A stretch of DNA of 64,000 nt from Bacillota bacterium (lineage in GTDB: Bacteria; Bacillota; Clostridia; Christensenellales; SZUA-584), in the NCBI GenBank assembly GCA_023461435.1, contig JAEYLC010000007.1, positions 1 to 64,000 of the forward strand, read 5' to 3'. Position 1 is the first letter of the stretch. The number at the start of each line of letters is the position of its first letter. This document shows positions 25,486-34,326 of the stretch, piece after piece. The translations under genes were made by a program, and so were the position numbers. The notes under the pieces are model-generated. The model was not told the origin of the DNA, did not search any database, and was given only the letters and a program-made list of their open reading frames with translations.

Positions 25486-26529
25486 TCAATATATTTCAAC
25501 ATTATCATTTTCAGATATTTCTTGATATTTGCTGATCAATGCACTAATTTCATTCATAAGTGACTTCTTGTTGGTGTAATTCACTTCTGATAGACTGTTG
25601 AATTCTAAGCTCATAAGTTTCATCATGAAGCCTAAATCCCATTTCATATTTTTTAGATATAAATTGAATTGATAATTTGCGAATTTTATATCTCGTTCAG
25701 ACCAAAACGAATAGCCACCCAGTATTTCATTAATAACTTCTTGATTCTGTCGATCAAACGTGTTTAAAATTCTGTCGTATTCTTCTGGCGTTTCAGCTTT
25801 ATTGATTAACTTGTCTTTTTCTGATAACGAATAAAATTTAAACTTATTTAGCGTATCAATTGCCCCAATCATTGTATCTTGCACTGAAGAATCGTCTATG
25901 TCTTTAGAATCTCCGTATTTTTTTATTTTCAAAAGATTAAATTGTATTGCAAGAATAAAAATATAAACAGACTTTGTTACTTTTTTATCTAGTATATCAT
26001 TAAGACTCTTATCGGATAAATCAATGATAATAAAACGTTTTTTGGGAGTACTTTCATTGATATGAAACCATTCATTTTTTGGATATGTCGAATCATTTCG
26101 AATACTATCTTCTATTGATTCATTCCCATTGATCCTTGCTAAAAGATGCGAACGAGTAATATTCAATTCTTTAATTTGATTATTAAATTCATCAACTAAC
26201 TCTTCAGGAATTGGTATCAGCCTTTCTACTGTATCAAAATTTTCAAACCAAAGTTGATTTTCAATTTCTTCACGAGTATATTTAAACTTCAAAGTAGCAA
26301 ATACTTCTTCTATTATTTCATCAAATGACGAATTTCCTTTTGTGATATATTCTAAAACATCAAAAAGCATATCTCTATCCAGTGATTGTATTTCACCACT
26401 TTCGAGCTTAGATATATATGCAGGACTTTTTTTTAAATAAGCAGCCAAGTCTTTAGATAAAATTGAATTTTGTATTCTTATAGTTTTTATCAATTCGGCT
26501 AACTGGCTTGTAACTTGAACTTTAGCCAT
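25486..26529 (-). CDS. XRE-type helix-turn-helix protein with long C-terminal region
   Basis: A 347-residue protein in AT-rich DNA. Residues about 8-60 are an XRE/Cro-type helix-turn-helix (LAELIKTIRIQNSILSKDLAAYLKKSPAYISKLESGEIQ). The remaining 280 residues match nothing I can name. They are helical, charged and rich in asparagine and lysine, with IIIDLSDKSLNDILDKKVTKSVYIFILAIQFN in the middle. GAGGAGGACATATCT precedes ATG 26529. It is transcribed away from the unknown gene at 26853, and the two share a 323-base AT-rich control region containing palindromes. Such a layout suits a regulator of a small mobile or defence-like module. Base composition differs sharply from the flanking metE and alaS-like genes. 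Confidence 0.8.
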   Translation of the reverse strand: MAKVQVTSQLAELIKTIRIQNSILSKDLAAYLKKSPAYISKLESGEIQSLDRDMLFDVLEYITKGNSSFDEIIEEVFATLKFKYTREEIENQLWFENFDTVERLIPIPEELVDEFNNQIKELNITRSHLLARINGNESIEDSIRNDSTYPKNEWFHINESTPKKRFIIIDLSDKSLNDILDKKVTKSVYIFILAIQFNLLKIKKYGDSKDIDDSSVQDTMIGAIDTLNKFKFYSLSEKDKLINKAETPEEYDRILNTFDRQNQEVINEILGGYSFWSERDIKFANYQFNLYLKNMKWDLGFMMKLMSLEFNSLSEVNYTNKKSLMNEISALISKYQEISENDNVEIY

Positions 26530-26852
26530 AGATATGTCCTCCTCAACTGAATGTGCAATTATACCATTTTTTTAAGGTTAGGTCAAGTAATTTACCGTAT
26601 TAATGTAAAGTTAATATATCACTCAATTAATTTACTCAATTTATTTATTTTTTATTGACTTATGGAATAATTTAATATACACTGTATACGAAAGAGACAA
26701 ATGAAAAAGCCATGCTACGAACATGACTTCTTCAGGTAAAATTATTGTAAAAAACTACGCCAATATTGGTATTATACCAAATAATCTGTAGAATGCAATT
26801 CATTACCGCATAATAGTTTCTTTCAAAAATTTATTAATAAAGGAGAACTATT
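26530..26852. other. AT-rich divergent control region between the XRE gene and the unknown gene
   Basis: This 323-base gap holds no gene. A promoter for the rightward gene is seen as TTGACT (26655-26660), 17 bases, TACACT (26678-26683). An imperfect hairpin lies near 26703-26732 (CATG arms). A cluster of half-sites lies at 26760-26780: CCAATATTGG overlapping TTGGTATTATACCAA, the latter a perfect palindrome with 7-base arms. These are candidate binding sites for the XRE protein. Confidence 0.5.
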
Positions 26853-27764
26853 ATGAAACCGATGATGAAACACCACGTCACACAAGAATGGAAACTTGGA
26901 TCAAAGGGACATGAACAGTATGACTTCATTGATGTAAATCTTAGCGATGACAATCTACTTTTTATCGATCCTTGCAGAATTGAAGAGAGCAACCATCCAA
27001 TTGCTAAACAATGTGTTGCAACAATAATTTCTTTCTTTGATATGTTTTTCATTGCATATCGTAACAGAAGCCAAGAGCTTAAACGAAGTATATTGTCGCA
27101 TGCATCAGAAGAGAATAGCACGTACCTCGGATATGGATATCCTGGCAAAGGCAATACCGCTGATGGATTAATTAAAACTTTTGCACCATTAGACAAATTA
27201 ATCGAATCAATACCTACAATAAATGTCGCACAAGACCTCCCAGTTCTTTTAGCTGGATTTGCAGAAGATGGTTTGTCCGACTTAATAACAAATATAATAC
27301 ATATTGAATTAAACGAATATACACTTAAGCAAATGTCCCGTTACGGAAAGCATCCAACTAGTATTACAGACTTTTATTCATGGAACGCTAATACTCAATC
27401 GTGGCAATTGTATACTGACCAACCTTGCTACATTTATAAAAACAAGCCAATAATGCTAGTACCAAAAGAATTTGTTAGAAAGAACTTTTTATTTAGCGCA
27501 TCCCAATATATGCACAGGATTATAGTCGAAAGAATCCGCGAAGAAGGTGGCGGATATGATCCTGATGGTAAACCCATTCCAAAAACTTATTATCTCGAGC
27601 ACTGCATTCCACACGATTCGGAGAACTGGATATATGAAGAAGTATTGAAATATACTAAGGAGCATCCCGATGCATTGAGCGAATATCATGATAAATTACC
27701 TGATTTTTATTTTGAAAATCGCAAAAGAATTAATGACGATGTTTTAGACGAAGTAGTATATTAA
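26853..27764 (+). CDS. Conserved-looking protein of unknown function, AT-rich island
   Basis: A 303-residue soluble protein with no signal peptide, membrane segment or nucleotide-binding motif. The N-terminus has YDFIDVNLSDDNLLFIDPCRIEES, with a strand-like LLFIDP core. Further blocks are GLSDLITNIIHIELNEYTLKQM and KPIMLVPKEFVRKNFLF. From memory these resemble an uncharacterised family with an LFxDP start and an LxPKxxLR block that I associate with variable genomic regions. That recollection is weak and untested. AAAGGAGAACTATT precedes ATG 26853, and a terminator-like hairpin follows. It is divergent from the XRE gene. I cannot assign a function. Confidence 0.7.
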   Translation: MKPMMKHHVTQEWKLGSKGHEQYDFIDVNLSDDNLLFIDPCRIEESNHPIAKQCVATIISFFDMFFIAYRNRSQELKRSILSHASEENSTYLGYGYPGKGNTADGLIKTFAPLDKLIESIPTINVAQDLPVLLAGFAEDGLSDLITNIIHIELNEYTLKQMSRYGKHPTSITDFYSWNANTQSWQLYTDQPCYIYKNKPIMLVPKEFVRKNFLFSASQYMHRIIVERIREEGGGYDPDGKPIPKTYYLEHCIPHDSENWIYEEVLKYTKEHPDALSEYHDKLPDFYFENRKRINDDVLDEVVY

Positions 27765-27789
27765 GTAAAACCTATTTCTTAAATAGGGT

Positions 27790-27829
27790 GCAAACAAGGC
27801 TTATTTGTACTTATATTGCCTTGTTTTGC
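27790..27829 (+). terminator. Terminator-like hairpin after the unknown AT-rich gene
   Basis: GCAAACAAGGC (27790-27800) and GCCTTGTTTTGC (27818-27829) pair with a single-base bulge around a 17-base AT-rich loop. A smaller hairpin, CCTATTT and AAATAGG, lies just before. The 3' arm overlaps the -35 element of the next gene. Confidence 0.55.
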
Positions 27830-27849
27830 GCCCATTTTATTGCTATAAT
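27821..27849 (+). promoter_or_regulatory. Sigma-A type promoter for the short alaS-like gene
   Basis: TTGTTT (27821-27826) and a perfect TATAAT (27844-27849) are spaced 17 bases apart, 39 bases before the start codon. The short leader leaves no room for a T-box. Confidence 0.6.
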
Positions 27850-27888
27850 GTATAATCGTCATCAAGCGTTTAAAGGAGAAACACGACA

Positions 27889-29682
27889 TTGAAACAGCTG
27901 ACCAGTAATGAGCTTCGGCAGATGTATTTGGATTTTTTCGCGTCGAAGGGGCATAAAATCATCCCTTCCGCGTCACTCATACCCGAAAACGACCCCACCG
28001 TGCTGTTCACCACGGCAGGCATGCACCCGCTCGTGCCATATCTGCTCGGCGCGAAGCACCCCGAGGGCAAGCGCTTAACCGACGTGCAAAAATGCGTGCG
28101 CACCGGCGATATCGACGAAGTGGGCGACGCGTCTCACTGCACGTTCTTTGAAATGCTCGGCAACTGGTCTCTCGGGGATTATTTCAAAAAAGAAGCGATC
28201 AGCTACAGCTTTGAATTTTTAACCTCCGAGAAATGGCTCGGCATCGATAAGGACAGGCTCTACTTCACGTGCTTCGCGGGTGATGAGGACGCGCCAAAGG
28301 ACACCGAATCCGCCGATATCTGGATGAGCCTCGGCGTGGAAGCCAGCCACATCTTCTTTCTTGACAAAAAGCACAACTGGTGGGGCCCCGCCGGCGTGAC
28401 CGGCCCGTGCGGCCCGGATACCGAGATGTTCATCGATACAGGGCTGCCCGCGTGCTCGCCCGATTGCAGCCCCGCTTGCTCGTGCGGCAAATACCTCGAG
28501 ATCTGGAACGACGTGTTCATGCAGTACAACAAAACGGCGGAAGGCACATTCGAGCCGCTCTCGCAGAAAAACGTGGACACAGGCATGGGGCTCGACCGCA
28601 CAATCGCCACACTGCAGGGCAAAAAGAGCGTGTACGACACCGACGCGTTCACGGGCATACTCGCCAAAATCGCCGAGCTCTCGGGCAAGAATTATAATGA
28701 CGATCCCGAGACCACGCGCGCTTTTCGCATCATCGCGGACCATGTGCGCTGCGCCACGTTCATCATGGGCGACCAGCGCGGCGTGACGCCTTCCAATGTG
28801 GATCAGGGCTATGTTCTGCGCCGTCTGATCCGCCGCGCCGTGCGCTACGCGCTGCGGCTCGGTATCGAGCGCATGTCGCTGCAACTTGTCGCAGAGGCTG
28901 TGATTAATCAGTATAAAGGCGTTTATCCGGAGCTCGGCCAGAACCAGAGCCGCATCATCAGCGAGCTCAACCTCGAGGAGGAACGGTTCTCTCGCACAAT
29001 CACGCAAGGGCTCAAGGAATTCGAAAAGCTCGAGGCGCGGCTTGACGGCAAGGTGATCTCGGGGCAGGACGCGTTCCATCTATACGACACATTCGGGTTC
29101 CCGCTTGAGTTCACGCTTGAGCTCGCGCATGAGCACGGTCTTGAGGTGGATCAGAAGGGCTTCGAAGCCGCGTTCCAGAAGCATCAGGAGATTTCGGGCG
29201 CGGGTGCAGAGCAACGCTTCAAGGGCGGCCTTGCCGATACGGGCGAAGCCACCGCGCGTCTGCACACCGCGACACACCTCATGCACGCGGCATTGATGAA
29301 GGTGCTCGGCGCCGAGGTGGATCAGCGCGGCAGCAACATCACGGCGGACCGTCTGCGTTTCGATTTCGCGTTCTCACGTAAGGTGGAACCGGATGAGCTT
29401 AAAGAGGTGGAGCGCCTTGTGAATGAAGCGATTGAGAAGAAGATGCCGGTGATCTGCGAGGAGATGAGCGTCGCCGACGCCAAGAGTCAGGGCGCAATCG
29501 GCATATTCGATGCCAAATACGGCAGCATCGTGAAGGTGTATTCCGCGGGCGACTTCTCCAAGGAAATCTGCGGCGGCCCGCACGCCACCAACACAGGCGA
29601 ACTTGGCCGGTTTGAGATACAGAAGGAGCAGTCGAGCTCGGCGGGTGTGCGCCGCATCAAGGCTGTGCTGATCAGCGAATAG
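27889..29682 (+). CDS. alaS: Alanyl-tRNA synthetase, short form without the C-Ala domain
   Basis: A 597-residue class II synthetase that charges tRNA-Ala. The catalytic domain is clear (LTSNELRQMYLDFFASKGHKIIPSASLIPENDPTVLFTTAGM; VTGPCGPDTEMF). The editing domain is intact, with HTATH (H459 and H463) and CGGPH (C561 and H565) as zinc and active-site residues. Standard AlaRS is about 870 residues and carries a C-terminal DHHA1/C-Ala domain; this protein stops right after the editing domain. The end looks natural, with a terminator 19 bases later. The start is TTG 27889 with AAAGGAG ten bases upstream. A full-length copy may exist elsewhere. The symbol describes homology, not proven sole function. 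Confidence 0.88.
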   Translation: MKQLTSNELRQMYLDFFASKGHKIIPSASLIPENDPTVLFTTAGMHPLVPYLLGAKHPEGKRLTDVQKCVRTGDIDEVGDASHCTFFEMLGNWSLGDYFKKEAISYSFEFLTSEKWLGIDKDRLYFTCFAGDEDAPKDTESADIWMSLGVEASHIFFLDKKHNWWGPAGVTGPCGPDTEMFIDTGLPACSPDCSPACSCGKYLEIWNDVFMQYNKTAEGTFEPLSQKNVDTGMGLDRTIATLQGKKSVYDTDAFTGILAKIAELSGKNYNDDPETTRAFRIIADHVRCATFIMGDQRGVTPSNVDQGYVLRRLIRRAVRYALRLGIERMSLQLVAEAVINQYKGVYPELGQNQSRIISELNLEEERFSRTITQGLKEFEKLEARLDGKVISGQDAFHLYDTFGFPLEFTLELAHEHGLEVDQKGFEAAFQKHQEISGAGAEQRFKGGLADTGEATARLHTATHLMHAALMKVLGAEVDQRGSNITADRLRFDFAFSRKVEPDELKEVERLVNEAIEKKMPVICEEMSVADAKSQGAIGIFDAKYGSIVKVYSAGDFSKEICGGPHATNTGELGRFEIQKEQSSSAGVRRIKAVLISE

Positions 29683-29700
29683 AATATATTGGTTACTTGA

Positions 29701-29725
29701 AGCGGGCTTGATGCCCGCTTTTTTA
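29701..29725 (+). terminator. Rho-independent terminator after the alaS-like gene
   Basis: AGCGGGC and GCCCGCT form a seven-base stem around TTGAT, followed by a run of five T. Confidence 0.88.
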
Positions 29726-29747
29726 CATTTCTGTTGCAAATCCGATG

Positions 29748-29764
29748 ATTTTCGTTACGAAAAT
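29748..29764. promoter_or_regulatory. Palindrome upstream of the vWA lipoprotein gene
   Basis: ATTTTCG, TTA, CGAAAAT is a perfect palindrome with 7-base arms. A possible -10 element (TATTAT, 29768-29773) lies just downstream, but no -35 is convincing. It may be a regulator site. Confidence 0.35.
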
Positions 29765-29845
29765 TTGTATTATTTCCCTCGCTCGGAACTTCCTCCAAAA
29801 AGCGTTCGTCTTTGGTGTGTAAAAACGAAACAGGAGGACCCCCTC

Positions 29846-31504
29846 ATGAAAACGATCAAAAAAACTGTTGTGATATTGCTGGCTGCAATCATCACATTCG
29901 GCGCCTTGGCAGGCTGCGCGGCGCCCGCCGCTCCCGCCGCATCCGAATCGGCCTCCGCCCCATCTTCTCCCGCCGCGTCGGCGGATGCCGGTCAGGCTTA
30001 TCCGTCCGAAGCGCCCGCGGCCTGTGCGGAGGAATCCGCCGCTTACAACGGCTCCTATGACAGAGAACCCTTTCAAAACACCACAAGCTACGGCACCGAG
30101 GAATACGGCAGCTTTGCCGAAAGCCCGTTTTATTCCCCGCTCAAGGACCCCTTGAGCACCTTCTCGATTGACGTGGATACCGCGTCGTACAGCCAGATAC
30201 GGCAGTACTTAAACGAGGGCGCGCTGCCGCCCGCCGACGCCGTGCGCGTTGAGGAATGCATCAACTACTTTTCTTACAACTATGAAGCGCCTTATGGCAC
30301 TGAGCCCGTCAACGTTGGCGTCACCATCAGCAGCTGTCCGTGGAACGGGAACCATTACCTCGCGCGCGTCTCGCTCAAGGCGGATGAGCTCGATATGAGC
30401 GAGGCGCCCGACAGCAATCTCGTATTTCTGCTCGATGTCTCTGGCTCCATGGACGACCCCAAAAAGCTGCCGCTCGTCAAATCCGCCATGAGCATGCTGG
30501 CCGACAATCTGAGTGAAAACGACCGCGTCTCCATCGTCGTCTACGCGGGTGCGTCGGGCGTCGGGCTCGATGGCTGCCGCGGCAACGACGGCTGGACGAT
30601 CAACAACGCGCTTGGCTGCCTCTCCGCGGGCGGTTCCACAGCGGGCGGCGAAGGCATTGAACTCGCGTACGCGCTCGCCGCGAAGAACTATATCAACGGC
30701 GGCAACAACCGCGTGATACTCTGCACCGACGGCGACTTCAACGTGGGCCCTTCGTCCGATGAGGAGCTCGAGACGCTGATCGAAAACAAACGCGACAGCG
30801 GCATCTATTTGAGCGTGCTCGGCTTCGGCACGGGCAACACGAAAGACAACCACATGGAGACGCTCGCCGACAAGGGCAACGGCAACTACGCGTATATCGA
30901 TTCGCTGATGGAAGCGAAAAAGGTGCTCGTCAACGAAGCGAGCTCCACGCTGTTCACGGTCGCCAAGGACGTGAAGGTGCAGGTGGAGTTTAACCCGGAC
31001 GCGGTCAGAGAATACCGGCTCGTCGGGTACGACAACCGGCTGCTGGAGGCGCAGGATTTCAACAACGACCAAAAGGACGCGGGCGAGATGGGTGCCGGGC
31101 ACTGCGTCACCGCGTTCTATGAGCTTGTGCTCGTGGATTCGACAGAAACGTGGAACAGCGTTGACCCGCTTGTGTTTCAGGACAACGAGAAGCCCGAGAC
31201 CAAGCAGCCCGCAAGAGACTGGCTGTATGTCAAGTTCCGCTACAAGCAGCCGGAAAGCGATAAGAGCGAGCTCTTAACGACAATGGCGGGAATCGACAAC
31301 TATACCGACGCGCCCGACAGCGATTTCGTGTTCGCGTCGGCGGTCGCGGAATTCGCGCTCGTGCTCAAAGGCTCGGAGTACCGGGGCGGCGCGAGCCTCA
31401 CAAGCGCGGTTCAGCGCGCCAAGGCGGCGCGCGGCACGGATGAGGACGGCTACCGTGCTCAGTTCATACAGCTCGCCGAGCTCGCCAGTACGTTCTACAG
31501 ATAA
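29846..31504 (+). CDS. Lipoprotein with von Willebrand factor A domain (YfbK-like)
   Basis: A 552-residue surface lipoprotein. The signal peptide ends in the lipobox LAGC, followed by an alanine/proline/serine-rich linker. An N-terminal vWA-associated region (PLSTFSIDVDTASYSQIRQYLNEG...VRVEECINYFSY) precedes the vWA domain, whose metal site is DVSGS in NLVFLLDVSGSMDDP. The C-terminal part (about residues 390-552, ending AELASTFYR) is the DUF3520-type domain of this family. AGGAGG precedes ATG 29846, which is also where the signal peptide begins; the longer frame to 29708 is not used. Likely a metal-dependent surface adhesion or scaffolding protein. The partner is unknown. Confidence 0.9.
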   Translation: MKTIKKTVVILLAAIITFGALAGCAAPAAPAASESASAPSSPAASADAGQAYPSEAPAACAEESAAYNGSYDREPFQNTTSYGTEEYGSFAESPFYSPLKDPLSTFSIDVDTASYSQIRQYLNEGALPPADAVRVEECINYFSYNYEAPYGTEPVNVGVTISSCPWNGNHYLARVSLKADELDMSEAPDSNLVFLLDVSGSMDDPKKLPLVKSAMSMLADNLSENDRVSIVVYAGASGVGLDGCRGNDGWTINNALGCLSAGGSTAGGEGIELAYALAAKNYINGGNNRVILCTDGDFNVGPSSDEELETLIENKRDSGIYLSVLGFGTGNTKDNHMETLADKGNGNYAYIDSLMEAKKVLVNEASSTLFTVAKDVKVQVEFNPDAVREYRLVGYDNRLLEAQDFNNDQKDAGEMGAGHCVTAFYELVLVDSTETWNSVDPLVFQDNEKPETKQPARDWLYVKFRYKQPESDKSELLTTMAGIDNYTDAPDSDFVFASAVAEFALVLKGSEYRGGASLTSAVQRAKAARGTDEDGYRAQFIQLAELASTFYR

Positions 31505-31536
31505 AAATGCTTATTCCATAGGCCCCGATCCCCATC

Positions 31537-31570
31537 AAAAGGCAGGGAGGCAATCGCTTCCCTGCCTTTT
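31537..31570 (+). terminator. Rho-independent terminator after the vWA lipoprotein gene
   Basis: AAAAGGCAGGGA and TCCCTGCCTTTT form a 12-base stem around a ten-base loop. The 3' arm gives the T-run. The next 165 bases up to the opposing gene show nothing further. Confidence 0.88.
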
Positions 31571-31735
31571 ATAAATCTTTTGTCGCTTCACTTCTCACTA
31601 CGCAATGGAGTAGATAGGAAATAATTGCGTTCACTACAAATCGCATAAGAGTGTAGACTGCGCCTTTGCCCCGAATGAAATATACACTTTTCAGATTCTT
31701 CAACCGCTCGCGGTTTCAGAACAACAACGGATGCA

Positions 31736-32509
31736 TCAGTACGGATTCATGAACTCCTGCGTCCAGTAGAGCGTGCCGCTCGCCGTCTTCGCGACGCCGA
31801 TGCCGATGGTCGTGTAAGCCTCCGAAAGTATATTGGCCCTGTGCCCCGCCGAATTCATCCACGAATTCATCACCTCGGCGGCCGTCTTCTGCCCGTACGC
31901 GATGTTCTCGCCCGCCGCGCTGAACTTGAAACCGAATTTCTGCATCATGTCAAACGGTGACCCATATGTGGGCGACGTGTGTGAGAAATACTTCTTGTCG
32001 ATCATGTCCTGGCTCTTGATGCGCGCCACACGCGACAACTCAGAATTGAGCTTTAGCAATGCCAATCCGCGCGACGCACGCTCCTTGTTGACCAGCTCAA
32101 ACACCTGCTGCTCGTGGCTGCTAAGCGACTGCGTATCAGGGATCATAACGATCTGCCCCACATAGATCATGCCCGTGTTGGTGATCTGGGGATTCGCCTT
32201 TTTGAGCTCGTCCACGCTGATTTCGTATTTCTTCGCAATGCCCCAGAACGTATCGCCACTCTTCACCGTGTAATTCACAAACTTGGTGGTGGGTATCGTG
32301 ATCGCCTGGCCCACATAGATCAGCGACGCATTTTTGATGGACGGATTGGCCGCGAGCAGATCGTTGACTGTGATATTATTCGCTTTGGCAATCTTGGAAA
32401 GCGTATCGCCCGATTTGACCGTGTACGTGTAGGCTGCGAGCGTCAGCGTCGCCGTCAGCATGCACAGCACGAGTGTGAACAGCACAACTTTCCTCAGTAT
32501 TTTCTTCAT
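31736..32509 (-). CDS. Secreted LysM-CAP domain protein
   Basis: A 257-residue exported protein. A signal peptide (about residues 1-25, LRKVVLFTLVLCMLTATLTLAA) is followed by two LysM repeats (YTVKSGDTLSKIAKANNITVNDLL and YTVKSGDTFWGIAKKYEISVDELK) that bind peptidoglycan. The C-terminal CAP/SCP domain has the family blocks LVNKERASRGL, KYFSHTSPTYGSPFDMM, GENIAYG, VMNSWMNSAGHRANIL and GIGVAKT. The arrangement matches the YkwD/SafA-like proteins of spore-formers and other Bacillota. AAGGGAGCAAGAAAA precedes ATG 32509. Acts in the cell wall; no enzymatic activity can be claimed. Confidence 0.93.
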   Translation of the reverse strand: MKKILRKVVLFTLVLCMLTATLTLAAYTYTVKSGDTLSKIAKANNITVNDLLAANPSIKNASLIYVGQAITIPTTKFVNYTVKSGDTFWGIAKKYEISVDELKKANPQITNTGMIYVGQIVMIPDTQSLSSHEQQVFELVNKERASRGLALLKLNSELSRVARIKSQDMIDKKYFSHTSPTYGSPFDMMQKFGFKFSAAGENIAYGQKTAAEVMNSWMNSAGHRANILSEAYTTIGIGVAKTASGTLYWTQEFMNPY

Positions 32510-32637
32510 TTTTCTTGCTCCCTTCAATCGGTAAAACCGCTGCTTTTTACGCCTATTTTGCGCCCAAATGCGCGCAAATATTTACAGACCTGCTGTGACG
32601 TGCTAAGCTTTGGATAAATATTCGGGAGTTTAAGAAA

Positions 32638-33339
32638 ATGCCGGTTTATATGACGTTCAAAGAAATGATACGCGGCCAGATCGAAAGCGGCGAGCTCGCG
32701 CCGGGCGACAAGCTGCCGTCCGAAAGAGACCTTGCGGCCGCCCACGGCCTTGCGCGCATGACGGTGCGTCAGGCGCTCACTGAGCTTGTTACGGCGGGTC
32801 TGCTTTACCGTGAGCAGGGACGAGGCACATTTGTATCCGCGCCGAGAATGCAGCAGCACAATATCTCGAGCTTTACGGAAACCGTGCGATTAAGAGGCTT
32901 GACGCCTGAAACAAAGGTCAGCGAGTTCTGCGTCTGCGAGGCGCCCGCAGCGGTGGCGGGTTTGCTCGACTGCAAGGGAGAGGTGTACCGCGCCGTACGC
33001 ATCCGTCTGGCCGACGGCACGCCTGTGGCGGTGGAGGAAATATTTATACCGACGCACATCTGCCCGGGGCTGCGCCGCAACGACCTTTTGGGCTCGCTCT
33101 ACAGCCTCATCACGGACACTTACGGCCATAAAATCGCGAGCGCGGACAGCTCGATGACGGCTGATCTGCCGGGACCGCGGCTTCAGGAGGACTTAGGCAT
33201 CACGCGCCAGATGCCGGTACTCAAGGTGAACAGCCTATACTTTGCGGCCAGCGGCGTCACGCTGTATTACGAGCGTGCGGCATACCGCACGGATATGTAC
33301 GAATACAACATCCGCATATCAAAGCAAGGCGGCGTATGA
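32638..33339 (+). CDS. GntR family regulator with UTRA ligand domain
   Basis: A 233-residue regulator of the HutC branch. The N-terminal winged helix is complete (MTFKEMIRGQIESGELAPGDKLPSERDLAAAHGLARMTVRQALTELVTAGLLYREQGRGTFVS). The C-terminal UTRA domain binds a small effector (AVRIRLADGTPVAVEEIFIP...LYYERAAYRTDMYEYNI). GGGAG precedes ATG 32638. It is divergent from the LysM-CAP gene and ends exactly against the AEC transporter gene on the other strand. HutC-type regulators often sense sugars or amino acid derivatives. Target genes cannot be named from the window. Confidence 0.92.
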   Translation: MPVYMTFKEMIRGQIESGELAPGDKLPSERDLAAAHGLARMTVRQALTELVTAGLLYREQGRGTFVSAPRMQQHNISSFTETVRLRGLTPETKVSEFCVCEAPAAVAGLLDCKGEVYRAVRIRLADGTPVAVEEIFIPTHICPGLRRNDLLGSLYSLITDTYGHKIASADSSMTADLPGPRLQEDLGITRQMPVLKVNSLYFAASGVTLYYERAAYRTDMYEYNIRISKQGGV

Positions 33340-34317
33340 TTATGCTGCCGACAGCAGCAGCATAAATGCGGGAATGGTGATCAATGAAAGTGCCGTGGTG
33401 TAAAAAATGCATTTGGTCGCGAACTCGGTATCCGCGCCGTAAACCTCCGCGGATATCACTGTCTGCATCAGCGCAGGCAGTCCGATCTGCACAACAAATA
33501 CTTCTCTCATAAAAATATGTTCAGCCGTCAGCGTGGGCGTAAACAGCAATACCCCCAATGTTGAGAGTACAAAGCATACCAGCGGCACCACCACAAACCG
33601 GCCCAGAAGCACAGGCGCCAGATCCTTTTCCCACTTCATTCCGGCAAACCCCATGTTGTAAATCATGCAGCCGATGAATATGAGCGAAAGCGGCGTGTTT
33701 AAATCACCGATGTATTTCGCAGTGGACAATATAAAATCAGGCAGCTTGATGCCCGCCAGTATAATAATGAAGATGATGACGGTTGCCACTGTGGGCGGCT
33801 GCGCCAGCTTTTTTATTGACTGGCCGATGCTCTTAAGCTGAGCATGCCCGTTGGCCGCGTCCGCGTCACGTTCGATCGCGTAATTTCCTATCAGCCAAAA
33901 TGTCACAAGCCCCGCAAGAAAATAAAGCACCGCGTAAAGCATGCCCTCTTCGCCAAAGAGCGCCACCGCCACCGGAAAGCCGATAAAACTTGAGTTCGAA
34001 AACGCCATCGACACAATAAAAACGCCGCGTCTGTGCCGCGGAATGCGCAGCAGCCAGGCAGCGAGCATCGCAAGATAATAAACAGCCACCGTCACCGCGA
34101 ATATGATCAACAACGGCAGCCAGGCGTTAATCAGCCGTTCCTTCGGAAAATCCTGATATATGTTGTAGGCAATCGTCGCCGGCAGTGATATGTTGATGAT
34201 AATTTTTGGAAGAGCCTTCGCGGTTTCTCGGGACACCCATTTGCGCCAGGATACGAACAACCCCACGCCGATAATCACGAATATGATAAAGACAGCTTCC
34301 AAAGAATTTAATAACAT
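33340..34317 (-). CDS. AEC family transporter (auxin efflux carrier-like)
   Basis: A 325-residue membrane protein of the AEC (PF03547-type) family with about ten hydrophobic segments. Landmarks are VSRETAKALPKIIINISLPATIAYN near the N-terminus, the AFSNSSFIGFPVAVALFGEEGMLYA block with the conserved SNxGFxG-like pattern, and the C-terminal EVYGADTEFATKCIFYTTALSLITIP. Bacterial members export organic acids or amino acids. It starts nine bases after the aspartokinase stop, so it is the third gene of an operon, and export of an aspartate-family product is a reasonable guess but not shown. Confidence 0.88.
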   Translation of the reverse strand: MLLNSLEAVFIIFVIIGVGLFVSWRKWVSRETAKALPKIIINISLPATIAYNIYQDFPKERLINAWLPLLIIFAVTVAVYYLAMLAAWLLRIPRHRRGVFIVSMAFSNSSFIGFPVAVALFGEEGMLYAVLYFLAGLVTFWLIGNYAIERDADAANGHAQLKSIGQSIKKLAQPPTVATVIIFIIILAGIKLPDFILSTAKYIGDLNTPLSLIFIGCMIYNMGFAGMKWEKDLAPVLLGRFVVVPLVCFVLSTLGVLLFTPTLTAEHIFMREVFVVQIGLPALMQTVISAEVYGADTEFATKCIFYTTALSLITIPAFMLLLSAA

Positions 34318-34326
34318 CCCATGCCC

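Noticed and set aside
27765..27888. T-box leader before the alanyl-tRNA synthetase-like gene
   Set aside because: The promoter is about 40 bases from the start codon and no T-box sequence (TGGNACCGCG-like) is present.
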